64,000 bases of DNA. Source: Oscillospiraceae bacterium. GTDB lineage: Bacteria; Bacillota; Clostridia; Oscillospirales; Oscillospiraceae. The position numbers and the translations under genes were made by a program. The stretch lies in NCBI GenBank assembly GCA_017406005.1, contig JAFQZI010000151.1:1-64000 (forward strand). Reading direction: 5' to 3'. The notes below the pieces were generated by a model. It saw only the letters and a program-made list of their open reading frames with translations. It was not told the origin of the DNA and did not search any database. Shown here in pieces: positions 25,469 to 33,749 of this stretch (positions are counted from its first letter, which is position 1; every line of letters starts with the position of its first letter).

Positions 25469-25681
25469 TTATCCCTGTATGGAAGCCTGCTCAGGTTCTT
25501 TCGGCTGCCCTTCCTCAACAGCGTCCGGCAGCGGAGCTTCCACTGCTTTCTGTGCTGAAGCAGCCTTTTTCTCTTTTCTTTCCTTCAAGATCAGGACGAT
25601 ATTCGCCGTTGCAAGGCAGAAATAAACAATGGTAAGCGCAAGGCGAAGCCTCTGCTCAAAGATTACTTCCTGACGTGTCAT
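25469..25681 (-). CDS. Small single-pass membrane protein (70 aa)
   Basis: Not recognised. The ATG at 25679-25681 has AGAGG 7 nt upstream. The 70-residue product has one hydrophobic helix (about 14-34, ALTIVYFCLATANIVLIL), then a basic KERKEKK stop-transfer and an acidic, Pro/Ala/Glu-rich tail. It lies 20 nt downstream of a thioesterase gene and is probably co-transcribed with it. The function is unknown. Confidence 0.6.
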   Translation of the reverse strand: MTRQEVIFEQRLRLALTIVYFCLATANIVLILKERKEKKAASAQKAVEAPLPDAVEEGQPKEPEQASIQG

Positions 25682-25701
25682 ATCTGCACCTCTCAACTGT
25701 T

Positions 25702-26124
25702 TCAGGATTCCACTGCGACATTTGTAAAGATAAACGAGTATTCCGAAAGAAGGTTTCCGAAATCATCCGAAACCTCCGCATCAACAAAAAACAGCTTCCG
25801 CCCTGCTTTTTTGACGACGGCATGGCAGATCAGCTTTTTCGTGTCACGGTTTGCTCCCCGAAGGAAATTGACATTCCCGCTCACCGTAACGCCGTTGCCC
25901 CCTGCGCTCAGGAAAGCCATGCCGGCTGTAATATCTGCCAGATGGAACAAGAACCCTCCGTAAGGCAGGCCGTAGACATTCCGGTGCTGATCCGTAAGCG
26001 CCATTTCGCTGGAAGCCTTTCCCTCCTCAACGCCGGTAAAGAGAATCCCGAATTTATCCAGAATATCCTGCTGCCCGGCCCGGATAGCTTCTTCACTGAA
26101 TTGCGGAATATGCGGACTGTTCAT
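25702..26124 (-). CDS. PaaI-type hotdog thioesterase
   Basis: The 140-residue single-hotdog protein has the helix-start motif VYGLPYGGFLFHLADITAG, corresponding to the HGG-type motif of PaaI/YbgC acyl-CoA thioesterases, and the strand VSGNVNFLRGA. Family members hydrolyse short or aromatic acyl-CoAs, often clearing dead-end CoA esters. The start ATG at 26122-26124 is preceded by AGAGGG. It is the first gene of a two-gene unit with the small membrane protein. The substrate is unknown. Confidence 0.82.
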   Translation of the reverse strand: MNSPHIPQFSEEAIRAGQQDILDKFGILFTGVEEGKASSEMALTDQHRNVYGLPYGGFLFHLADITAGMAFLSAGGNGVTVSGNVNFLRGANRDTKKLICHAVVKKAGRKLFFVDAEVSDDFGNLLSEYSFIFTNVAVES

Positions 26125-26156
26125 TTCCCATTCCCTCTTTTTTATTCTTTCACATA

Positions 26157-26185
26157 TTTATACCACAACAGGCCGCTGATTTCCA
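26157..26185 (-). promoter_or_regulatory. Possible promoter of the thioesterase gene, overlapping a terminator
   Basis: On the minus strand TGGAAA (26180-26185) and TATAAA (26157-26162) are 17 nt apart. The -35 falls in the loop of the upstream gene's hairpin. Confidence 0.4.
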
Positions 26186-26193
26186 GCGGCCTG
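26169..26193 (-). terminator. Hairpin after the ParA/CooC-like ATPase gene
   Basis: A 10-bp perfect stem CAGGCCGCTG/CAGCGGCCTG with a 5-nt loop starts 11 nt after the ATPase stop. It is GC-rich with a weak T-run. Confidence 0.7.
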
Positions 26194-26203
26194 CGACAAC
26201 TAT

Positions 26204-26914
26204 TTATATTCCGCCGTCGGCAAAGTTTGCCCAGCTGCGGTGCATAAAGGTTTCAAGCGGGAGCGGTGTGCCGACAAAACGGTCTTCCAGGCCGGGCGTC
26301 ATCAGGAATTCATCCAGAAATTCCTTCCGGGCGGTCGTATACGCGACGGGAATCCCTGACTGCAGGCTCGCTTCCCGCAGAACAGGATAACCGGTACGCA
26401 GATCGTCAGCACTTGCAAGATCCTGCAGGTTGGAGTTGTGAATAAAGCCTGTGACCTTCATGCGGGCAAAGGCCTCCATTTCCTCTTTCAGCTTCAGGAT
26501 CTTCTCCGGTGTCTGCGACATCATGCGGCAGACATTGACAACGTCATACACTTCAACCTGCTCCGGGAGGAGACGGTCAAAATCCGTCCGATACCGTGCA
26601 AGAGAAAGCGCGCCCGCCGGATCCCCGCCGACGTCGAAGATCACAAGATCCCAGTCCTGATCGAAAGCGGAGCTGACCGCAGCAGGCATATTTGTCTGTG
26701 TAATGCCGCAGCCGGCAAACGTTGGTGAAATCAGGCCGATTTTCTTCTCCTGCAGAAGCTTTACCTGGTCGGACATGCGGAAATAGTCATTGATCCGGTC
26801 AAGGTCAATGACTTGGGTGTGTTTACCCTCCGCGCTTGCCTGCATGGCAAGGTTGAGGGCAATTTCCGTCTTTCCGGAACCATAATTTGCAATCAGAACA
26901 ATGATTTTTTTCAT
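26204..26914 (-). CDS. P-loop ATPase of the ParA/MinD/CooC superfamily
   Basis: The 236-residue protein begins MKKIIVLIANYGSGKTEIAL. The P-loop NYGSGKT replaces the deviant GKGGxGKT of classical MinD with a simpler form. VIDLDRIND holds the switch I acid and VIFDVGGDPAGA is the Walker B/switch II equivalent. No membrane-targeting helix is obvious. Relatives act in metal insertion (CooC, NifH-like), cell division or nucleotide-driven assembly. The gene is monocistronic and divergent from the pyruvate:ferredoxin oxidoreductase gene, so a role in its assembly or in a shared response is possible but unproven. Confidence 0.7.
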   Translation of the reverse strand: MKKIIVLIANYGSGKTEIALNLAMQASAEGKHTQVIDLDRINDYFRMSDQVKLLQEKKIGLISPTFAGCGITQTNMPAAVSSAFDQDWDLVIFDVGGDPAGALSLARYRTDFDRLLPEQVEVYDVVNVCRMMSQTPEKILKLKEEMEAFARMKVTGFIHNSNLQDLASADDLRTGYPVLREASLQSGIPVAYTTARKEFLDEFLMTPGLEDRFVGTPLPLETFMHRSWANFADGGI

Positions 26915-27028
26915 AGTTTCATTTCTTCAAAAACATGGCGATTTTTTCCATATTATACCGTAAATTCGCAAAGAAAGAAACACTATTTCCGTATGATTTT
27001 CATACGATTATCTATGCAGAAATAGCAA

Positions 27029-27057
27029 TTGACAACCATAAATTAAAAAGCTATAGT
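27029..27057 (+). promoter_or_regulatory. Strong promoter of the PFOR gene
   Basis: A perfect TTGACA (27029-27034), a 17-nt spacer and TATAGT (27052-27057) give a leader of about 75 nt. Confidence 0.75.
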
Positions 27058-27137
27058 TATCTCGAAAATTGGCTTTGCTGCACTTTACAACAAAACCTTG
27101 CTCGTTTACATAATATATGAAAACAGGAGGATTCCAA

Positions 27138-30100
27138 ATGGCAATGGTCAAAAAATCAATGGACGGTAACGAAGCCGCTGCGTATGCGAGCTATGCGTTT
27201 ACCGAAGTAGCAACTATTTATCCTATCACCCCTTCGAGCCCGATGGCAAATCACGTGGATGAATGGTCAGCCAACGGGAAAAAGAATTTATTCGGGACAT
27301 CCGTAAAACTGATGGAAATGCAGGCTGAAAGCGGCGCCTGCGGGGCGTTGCAGGGAGCTGCAGAAGCCGGAGCTCTGGCAACCACCTATACATCGGCACA
27401 GGGCCTGATGCTGATGATCCCTCCGATGTACCGTATCGCCGGTCTGCTGCTCCCTGCCGTTATGCATGTAGCTGCGCGAAGTGTCGCCACATCCACCGTG
27501 TCCATTTTCGGTGACCATCAGGATGTAATGGCCTGCCGACAGACCGGGTGGGCTCAGCTCGCCTCTTCCAGCGTGCAGGAATGCATGGATCTAGGAGCTG
27601 TGGCACATCTCTCAGCCATTAAAGGACATATTCCCGTGCAGCATTTTTTCGACGGCTTCCGTACCAGCCATGAGATTCAGAAGATCGACGTACTGGACTA
27701 TGACGAGCTGCGTGATTTGATTGACTATGTGGAACTGAGAAAATTCCGTGACCGCGCGCTCAACCCCGAGCACCCGACCATCCGCAACAGCGGTGAAAAT
27801 GACGATGTATTCTTCCAGCATCATGAGGCTTCCAACCCGTATTACATTGCCTTCCCCGGCATTGTAGAAGAATATATGAACAAAATGTCTGCTCTCACTG
27901 GGCGTGATTATAAGCTTTTCAATTATTACGGTGCCCCGGATGCAGACCGCGTTGTTATCGCAATGGGCTCAGTCTGTGAGGCAGCGCGTGAAATGGTAGA
28001 ATACCTTAATGCGAAGGGTGAAAAAGTCGGCTTTATCCAGGTCCACCTTTACCGCCCGTTCTCCATGAAGCATCTGCTTGCCGCTATCCCTTCAAGCTGC
28101 ACAGTGCTCACTACGCTCGACCGTACCAAGGAGCCCGGTGCACTCGGTGAGCCGCTTTATGAAGACGTCGGTTCCGCCATTCTGGAAGGCGGACGGACCG
28201 GTATCCGTCTGCTCGGCGGCCGCTACGGCCTCAGTTCAAAGGACACCACCCCTGCCCAGCTCAAAGCCGTATACGACAACATGAAGGGCGAACAGAAAAA
28301 TCACTTCACGGTGGGCATCGTCGATGACGTTACCAACACTTCCCTGCCTGTCGGTGAGAACATCGTCACAGCGGGCGAGAGCATCATCTCCTGCAAGTTC
28401 TGGGGGCTTGGATCTGACGGAACCGTCGGTGCAAACAAGAACTCTTGCAAAATCATCGGAGACAACACAGATCAGTATGTGCAGGCTTACTTCCAGTATG
28501 ATGCGAAAAAGTCCGGCGGGTTGACGAGAAGCCACCTGCGCTTCGGCCATGAGCCTATCCGCAGCACCTATTATGTAACGATGGCTGATTTTGTCGCCTG
28601 CCACAAGCAGAGCTACATGCACACCTTTGATATTGCCAATGAAGTAAAACCCGGCGGAACCTTCCTGCTCAATACACACTGGAAAGGTGAGGAGCTGGAA
28701 GCCAATCTCACCAACCGCACCAAACGTATTCTTGCACAGCGCAAGGTCAACTTCTATACAATCAATGCGACCGGCATCGCAGCAGAAATCGGCCTCGGCA
28801 ACCGCACCAGCACTGTGCTGCAGGCAGCCTTCTTTAAACTGTCCGGCGTTCTGCCGATCGACAAGGCGGAAGAATACATGAAGGCCGCCGCCGTCAAGAC
28901 CTTTTCCAAGAAGGGCGAAAAAATCGTCAACATGAACCTTGCAGCGATCGAGCGCGGTTTGACCGACGCAGTGAAGATCGAGATCCCCGAAAGCTGGGCT
29001 TCCCTTGAAGATGAAGTCCGCACCCCGGATAAAAAACTGCCGAAATACGTGCGTGAAATCCTGATTCCTATGGACAGGGCGGAAGGCGACCTGCTGCCTG
29101 TCAGCACCTTCAAAGACTATGCAGACGGGATTATGCCGATCGATGCCGCCCGCTTCGAGAAACGCGGTGTGGCAGACAATGTGCCTGTCTGGGATCCTTC
29201 CAAGTGCATCGGGTGTAACCGCTGTTCCCTCGTCTGCCCGCACGCAGCCATCCGCCCCTTCCTCTTCACAGAAACGGAAGCTGCCACAGCTCCTCTCAGC
29301 TGTGTAACCAAGAAAGCTGTTGGAAAGGGATTTGAAGCACTTCGTTACCGCATTCAGGTTGATCCTCTGGACTGCCAGGGCTGTGGAAGCTGCGCCAATG
29401 TCTGCCCGGCTAAGGAAAAAGCTCTCACCATGGTTCCACTGGAGACTCAGCTTGAAGAACAGAAAAACTGGGAGCACTGCCTGACACTCTCTGAGAAAGT
29501 GAACCCGATGACCCGCTTTTCTGCAAAGGGCAGCCAGTATGAACAGCCGCTTTATGAGTTTTCCGGAGCCTGCCCGGGCTGTGGTGAAACCCCGTATATC
29601 AAGCTGCTCACCCAGCTCTTTGGAGACCGGATGTATGCTGCCAATGCTACCGGCTGTTCCCAGGCTTACGGCTTCTTTGCCCCGACCTTCCCGCAGACAG
29701 TTACCAAACGCGGTTTCGGCCCAGCCTTCTCGAATTCCCTGTTTGAAAACAATGCGGAATTTGCTCTCGGCATCAGCCTTTCGGTAGACCAGCTTCGTGA
29801 GAAGACCAAGATGCATGCTCGTGCAGCCATTGACACCACGAAAGACCAGGTGCTGAAAGCAGCCCTTCAGGCATGGCTCGACCACGGTGATGAGAATGAA
29901 CATACCGTATACCTCTCCGATGCTGTTCGTGTGGCGCTCGCCAATACAGATGATAACAGTGAACATGTTGCCTATGTGAAACGCCGTCAGGATACACTGA
30001 CCAAGAAGGCTGTCTGGATGATCGGCGGTGATGGCTGGGCTTATGACATTGGCTTCGGCGGGCTGGATCACGTGATGGCTTCCGGGCTCGACCTCAATGT

Positions 30101-30689
30101 GCTGGTGCTCGACAACGAGCTCTATGCCAACACAGGCGGACAGTCCTCCAAAGCAACTCCTGTCGGAGCATCCGTACAGTTCGCTGCAGCGGGCAAGGGA
30201 ACTCCGAAGAAGGACCTCGGTCTGATTCTCTCCAACTATGGCTATGTGTATGTGGCACAGGTCAATCTCGGTGCCAACCCCGAGCACACCATTAAGTGCC
30301 TTAAGGAAGCAGCCGCTTACAAAGGCCCCTCCATCGTCATCGCTTATGCTCCATGCATCAATCATGGTGTAACGAGGGGCATGGGCAAAGCCATGGAAGA
30401 AGGCAAGGCAGCTACCGAATGCGGATTCTGGCCGCTCTTCCATTATAACCCGAACCATGAACAGGCCGGCAAGAACCCGTTTGTCCTCGATTCCGGTGAG
30501 CCGAACGGCAAGCTCCACGAGTTCATGATGGGTGAAAACCGCTTTGCCTCCCTGACACGCACCTTCCCCGAACGGGCAGAGATCCTCTTTGCAGAGGCGG
30601 AAGAATTTACTAAGCGTCGGTATGCCAAGTATAAACACCTGGCCGGCCAGGACTTTCCGGAAGGCCGCGCACAGGAGAGAATCATCTGA
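27138..30689 (+). CDS. nifJ: Pyruvate:ferredoxin (flavodoxin) oxidoreductase, single-chain
   Basis: The ATG at 27138 has CAGGAGG 7 nt upstream, making 1183 residues, the normal length of a homodimeric PFOR. It oxidises pyruvate to acetyl-CoA and CO2, reducing ferredoxin. The order is an N-terminal pyrimidine-binding domain I (VATIYPITPSSPMA), domain II, the CoA-binding region, a two-cluster ferredoxin domain (CIGCNRCSLVCP and CQGCGSCANVCP), then the thiamine diphosphate domain with the proximal cluster cysteines CPGCGETPY and the ThDP motif GGDGWAYDIGFGG...N. It is the central catabolic enzyme of this anaerobe. It is monocistronic with a strong promoter and terminator. Confidence 0.97.
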   Translation: MAMVKKSMDGNEAAAYASYAFTEVATIYPITPSSPMANHVDEWSANGKKNLFGTSVKLMEMQAESGACGALQGAAEAGALATTYTSAQGLMLMIPPMYRIAGLLLPAVMHVAARSVATSTVSIFGDHQDVMACRQTGWAQLASSSVQECMDLGAVAHLSAIKGHIPVQHFFDGFRTSHEIQKIDVLDYDELRDLIDYVELRKFRDRALNPEHPTIRNSGENDDVFFQHHEASNPYYIAFPGIVEEYMNKMSALTGRDYKLFNYYGAPDADRVVIAMGSVCEAAREMVEYLNAKGEKVGFIQVHLYRPFSMKHLLAAIPSSCTVLTTLDRTKEPGALGEPLYEDVGSAILEGGRTGIRLLGGRYGLSSKDTTPAQLKAVYDNMKGEQKNHFTVGIVDDVTNTSLPVGENIVTAGESIISCKFWGLGSDGTVGANKNSCKIIGDNTDQYVQAYFQYDAKKSGGLTRSHLRFGHEPIRSTYYVTMADFVACHKQSYMHTFDIANEVKPGGTFLLNTHWKGEELEANLTNRTKRILAQRKVNFYTINATGIAAEIGLGNRTSTVLQAAFFKLSGVLPIDKAEEYMKAAAVKTFSKKGEKIVNMNLAAIERGLTDAVKIEIPESWASLEDEVRTPDKKLPKYVREILIPMDRAEGDLLPVSTFKDYADGIMPIDAARFEKRGVADNVPVWDPSKCIGCNRCSLVCPHAAIRPFLFTETEAATAPLSCVTKKAVGKGFEALRYRIQVDPLDCQGCGSCANVCPAKEKALTMVPLETQLEEQKNWEHCLTLSEKVNPMTRFSAKGSQYEQPLYEFSGACPGCGETPYIKLLTQLFGDRMYAANATGCSQAYGFFAPTFPQTVTKRGFGPAFSNSLFENNAEFALGISLSVDQLREKTKMHARAAIDTTKDQVLKAALQAWLDHGDENEHTVYLSDAVRVALANTDDNSEHVAYVKRRQDTLTKKAVWMIGGDGWAYDIGFGGLDHVMASGLDLNVLVLDNELYANTGGQSSKATPVGASVQFAAAGKGTPKKDLGLILSNYGYVYVAQVNLGANPEHTIKCLKEAAAYKGPSIVIAYAPCINHGVTRGMGKAMEEGKAATECGFWPLFHYNPNHEQAGKNPFVLDSGEPNGKLHEFMMGENRFASLTRTFPERAEILFAEAEEFTKRRYAKYKHLAGQDFPEGRAQERII

Positions 30690-30737
30690 CTGCATTTGAT
30701 TCGGTTTTCAGCATAAGAAAATTGTAAAAGCAATTCG

Positions 30738-30776
30738 AAAAGGCAAATCTTATGATTTTCATAGGACTTGCCTTTT
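30738..30776 (+). terminator. Terminator of the PFOR gene
   Basis: AAAAGGCAA (30738-30746) pairs with TTGCCTTTT (30768-30776), and an inner ATGA/TCAT pairing closes the loop; the stem ends in a T-run. Confidence 0.75.
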
Positions 30777-30886
30777 CATGGGACATGATGTGTCTCATCC
30801 GCAAAACAGAGTATTTGCTCACTTTGTGTCCTGTTCTGAAACGAAAAACAGCAGTATGCTTTCGCCGGAAAGGAGGTCATCGGACT

Positions 30887-31396
30887 ATGGATATTGTGAA
30901 AATCGGAAAATTCCTTCAGGAACTTCGAAAAGAAAAAGGTCTCACACAGGAACAGCTTGCGGAGAAAATGAATGTCGCACGCAGAACGGTTTCACGCTGG
31001 GAGACGGGAAGTAACATGCCGGATCTGGATATTCTGATTGAGCTTGCGGATTATTACGAAGTTGACCTCCGTGAAATCTTATCCGGAGAAAGGAAAAGTG
31101 AGCATATGAACAAAGAATTAAAAGAAACCGTATTACAGGTTGCAGATTACAGCAACGAGGAGAAAGCCAGGCTGATGCGCAGAATACACTGGCTATTTAT
31201 TGCCGGTCTGATCGGGTTTGTCGCATTCATGGTAATTACAGCTCTGGGGCTGGATACTACCGAGCCTTATGAAAGTATAGGCAGCTTTGGTATCGGCATT
31301 GCATTCGGAATGCTTATTATCGGCGTAATCTTCACAAGCAGATATGCACCCAGAATCAGGGAATTCAAGCTGAGGTTACTTGGAAAATTGAAATAG
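30887..31396 (+). CDS. XRE-family HTH regulator with C-terminal membrane helices
   Basis: The ATG at 30887 follows AAAGGAGG. Residues 5-60 form a clear helix-turn-helix (LTQEQLAEKMNVARRTVSRW), a strong XRE-type DNA-binding domain. After a charged linker come two hydrophobic segments (about 98-118 and 130-152), placing the protein at the membrane. Such membrane-bound XRE proteins are common in Firmicutes as local or envelope-stress regulators. The target is unknown; neither neighbour is obviously linked. Confidence 0.82.
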   Translation: MDIVKIGKFLQELRKEKGLTQEQLAEKMNVARRTVSRWETGSNMPDLDILIELADYYEVDLREILSGERKSEHMNKELKETVLQVADYSNEEKARLMRRIHWLFIAGLIGFVAFMVITALGLDTTEPYESIGSFGIGIAFGMLIIGVIFTSRYAPRIREFKLRLLGKLK

Positions 31397-31438
31397 AACC
31401 GTTCACGAACAGCAGAGAACTAAAATGATTATATGCAG

Positions 31439-31454
31439 AGGCATTAAAATGCCT
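31439..31454. terminator. Small hairpin between the XRE and GNAT-YdeI genes
   Basis: AGGCATT-AA-AATGCCT is a 7-bp stem with a 2-nt loop and no T-run. It is a weak terminator at best. Confidence 0.35.
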
Positions 31455-31506
31455 TCGTTATTGCAGTCAACAGATATCACAAGGGCACTGCCTACCGGAG
31501 ATTAAG

Positions 31507-32589
31507 ATGGATGATCTGACTATCAGAAGGGCGAATGACGAGGAGATTCCGCAGATTATCACCATACAGACGGAAATCTTCTCCGGAGAACAGAATATTC
31601 CTGCAGAAATAATCGACTCGTTCCTGTCGAACCGGCCAATCTGCTGGGTTGCAGAGCAGAAGGGCACCATCATCGGCTCTATTGCTTCCTGGGAGGAAAA
31701 TGATGGGATCCACCTTGGAAGATTCGTCGTTCTTCCTCAATTCCGTGGGCAGAAGATCGGAACAAAGCTGCTGAACCATGCGGTCCTTGAACTCTTTAAC
31801 AGTAAGATTGAAATTATCTATATGGAGGCCCGGGACAGCACTGCAAGAATGGTCCGCGCTCTCGGAGGCAGGGATACGGGGAAACCATTCAACTTCTATC
31901 TCGGAAATGTCACTCCTATGGTGCTGGAGAAAAAAGCTTTCATGCGTGACGGGAACAGGAAGGAGGGTTTTGCCGTTGACAAATCAAAAAAATTCTGCTC
32001 TCGTGATCCGGGCCGGGCGGTGAAGAATATGGAAACGTTTTATACGAGTGAGAGAAGCGAATGGCGGAAATATCTTGCGGACCGTTTTGAAACATCAAAT
32101 GAAATCTGGTTCGTGTTCCCGACGAAAGCATCCGGAGAGAAAGGCCTTTCCTATAACGATGCTGTAGAAGAAGCTCTTTGCTTCGGTTGGATCGACGGCC
32201 GGGCGGGAACATTGGACGAAATGCATCAGATCCGGCGGTTTACGCCGCGGAGAAAAGGCAGCGGATATTCTCAGCCGAATATCGAACGTCTGATCTGGCT
32301 GGATGAACGCGGCCTGATCCACCCGAAGGTCAGGGAAACCGTTCTTCCTGTCATTCATGCTCCGTTTGAATTTCCGGAGGATATCATAGAGATTCTCCAA
32401 CAGGATAAAACTGTGTGGAAGAACTATACAGGCTTTTCGGAGCCCTACAAGCGTATCCGGATCGCCTATATTGAAGCTGCAAGAAAACGCCCGGATGAAT
32501 TTCAGAAGCGGATACACAGTTTTGTTGAGAAAACCCGCCGGAACAAACTGATCAAAGGATACGGCGGGATCGACAAGTATTATCAATAA
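31507..32589 (+). CDS. GNAT acetyltransferase fused to a YdeI/OmdA-like domain
   Basis: The 360-residue two-domain protein starts at an ATG with GGAG 6 nt upstream. Residues 1-150 are a GNAT fold, with the acetyl-CoA loop in PQFRGQKIGTKLL. From about 165 the sequence switches to the YdeI/OmdA family: EALCFGWIDGRAGTLD and IRRFTPRRKGSGYSQPN are its hallmark motifs. OmdA-family proteins are linked to resistance to bacteriocins or antimicrobial peptides. The frame is open throughout, so this is a real fusion and not a frameshift. It may modify and protect against a toxic small molecule; the substrate is unknown. Confidence 0.85.
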   Translation: MDDLTIRRANDEEIPQIITIQTEIFSGEQNIPAEIIDSFLSNRPICWVAEQKGTIIGSIASWEENDGIHLGRFVVLPQFRGQKIGTKLLNHAVLELFNSKIEIIYMEARDSTARMVRALGGRDTGKPFNFYLGNVTPMVLEKKAFMRDGNRKEGFAVDKSKKFCSRDPGRAVKNMETFYTSERSEWRKYLADRFETSNEIWFVFPTKASGEKGLSYNDAVEEALCFGWIDGRAGTLDEMHQIRRFTPRRKGSGYSQPNIERLIWLDERGLIHPKVRETVLPVIHAPFEFPEDIIEILQQDKTVWKNYTGFSEPYKRIRIAYIEAARKRPDEFQKRIHSFVEKTRRNKLIKGYGGIDKYYQ

Positions 32590-32618
32590 CACAAAAACCT
32601 TAAGACAAGAGAAAAGCG

Positions 32619-32659
32619 CCTGACTACCAATTGTATTTTTCGGCAGTCAGGGCTTTTTT
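32619..32659 (+). terminator. Intrinsic terminator after the GNAT-YdeI gene
   Basis: CCTGACT (32619-32625) pairs with AGTCAGG (32645-32651), followed by GC and six Ts. Confidence 0.75.
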
Positions 32660-32733
32660 CATCGCTTATCATTTTTATCGATCCGGACAACAGGAGTGCC
32701 CGCCGACAGAACCCATCAAAAGAAAACTGCAGT

Positions 32734-33624
32734 TTAATCCAGCACCGGGACGATTCCGCTGGAGTTCCCTTCTCCATAAGTTACAAAGATAAAATCCAGA
32801 AACCTTTGAACCGCCGCATTCGGTTCCGGGCGGTAGAATATGCCGTACGGCAGCAGAAATTCTTTTTCAAAGGGGATCGTAACAGCATTGATCAGGATAT
32901 CCTTCCAGCAGAGCGGGACAAGAAGCACATCCTTGCGGAAACCGGATTCCCACAAAGGATTCACTTCCGGCCCATTGTGGCAGATTATCGTGATCCCTGC
33001 CTGTTTCAGATATCTGATGATATCCAGAATCTCTTCGCTGCTTCCTTCATTGATAGTAAGCACTGTTTCGTCCTTCAGGTCCTCGCATGTGATGACCTTC
33101 TTCCCTGCCAACGGATGATTGTTCGCCACTGCAAAAGCAAACGGCACTTTGCAGATTTCATAGAATTCCCAATTTTTCACCCAGTCAACATTCCCGTGTA
33201 CGCTCTCAATCAGATCCGTCCGTTCCGGGATCCTGTGCCAGGCATCAATATTCAGCATCTGGATCTCACAATTCGTCTCATTTGCGGAAAACAGAACCCA
33301 GAGGTCGTAAAGAAGGCGGCATTTTTCCATAATGGAAGTCCCGATATAAATCGTCCGGTCTGCGGAACCTGCCAGCTGAATGTCCCTGTGGATTTCATCA
33401 TTCAGCTGATTTAACGTTTTGCCCTTCTGGAGAAGATACTCTCCTTCCGGCGTCAGCGTCACACCTTTTTTCCTTCGTATAAACAGTGTAACATTCAGCT
33501 CCGCTTCCAAGGTCTGAATCTGCTGAAGGACAGCACTGGGGGTTATATAAAGCAAAGCTGCCGCTTTGTTAAAGCTCCCAGTTTCACAGACTGCCAGAAA
33601 AGTTTTGAGATGCGGCCGCAGCAT
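32734..33624 (-). CDS. LysR-family transcriptional regulator of the divergent flavin reductase
   Basis: The 296-residue protein has a canonical LysR N-terminal winged HTH (LKTFLAVCETGSFNKAAALL, ITPSAVLQQIQTLE) and a two-lobe ligand-binding domain. It is divergent from a Tat-exported flavin reductase, and a perfect LysR-type dyad (TTATAC-N7-GTATAA) lies between the two promoters. It therefore very likely activates the reductase when its substrate is present and controls its own expression. Gut anaerobes often pair LysR regulators with single respiratory flavin reductases in this way. Confidence 0.92.
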   Translation of the reverse strand: MLRPHLKTFLAVCETGSFNKAAALLYITPSAVLQQIQTLEAELNVTLFIRRKKGVTLTPEGEYLLQKGKTLNQLNDEIHRDIQLAGSADRTIYIGTSIMEKCRLLYDLWVLFSANETNCEIQMLNIDAWHRIPERTDLIESVHGNVDWVKNWEFYEICKVPFAFAVANNHPLAGKKVITCEDLKDETVLTINEGSSEEILDIIRYLKQAGITIICHNGPEVNPLWESGFRKDVLLVPLCWKDILINAVTIPFEKEFLLPYGIFYRPEPNAAVQRFLDFIFVTYGEGNSSGIVPVLD

Positions 33625-33664
33625 AGGAAGTCACCTCACTCAGTATTAAGTAAAACTAAATATT

Positions 33665-33693
33665 ATTATAAGATATCCGGTATATTTTTTCAA
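33665..33693 (-). promoter_or_regulatory. Promoter of the LysR gene
   Basis: On the minus strand TTGAAA (33688-33693), a 17-nt spacer and TATAAT (33665-33670) are near-perfect. The same -35 base pairs read on the plus strand are TTTCAA, 17 nt from TATAGT (33711-33716), so the reductase promoter may share them. Confidence 0.7.
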
Positions 33694-33704
33694 CAGATTA
33701 TTCG

Positions 33705-33723
33705 TTATACTATAGTTGTATAA
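33705..33723. promoter_or_regulatory. LysR box between lysR and the flavin reductase
   Basis: TTATAC (33705-33710) and GTATAA (33718-33723) form an inverted repeat around 7 nt and fit the T-N11-A rule. The site overlaps the likely -10 of the reductase gene and sits just upstream of the lysR promoter. Confidence 0.65.
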
Positions 33724-33749
33724 AAATAATACTTACAGGAGGACTTATC

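Noticed and set aside
28236-30695. Long 819-codon open frame antisense to PFOR
   Set aside because: It mirrors the well-supported nifJ gene on the other strand; the sequence has no recognisable domains and arises from the codon bias of nifJ.
19618-31461. Shared 14-mer AATGCCTTCGTTAT at 19618 and 31448
   Set aside because: A match of this length is expected by chance several times in 64 kb and the contexts are unrelated.
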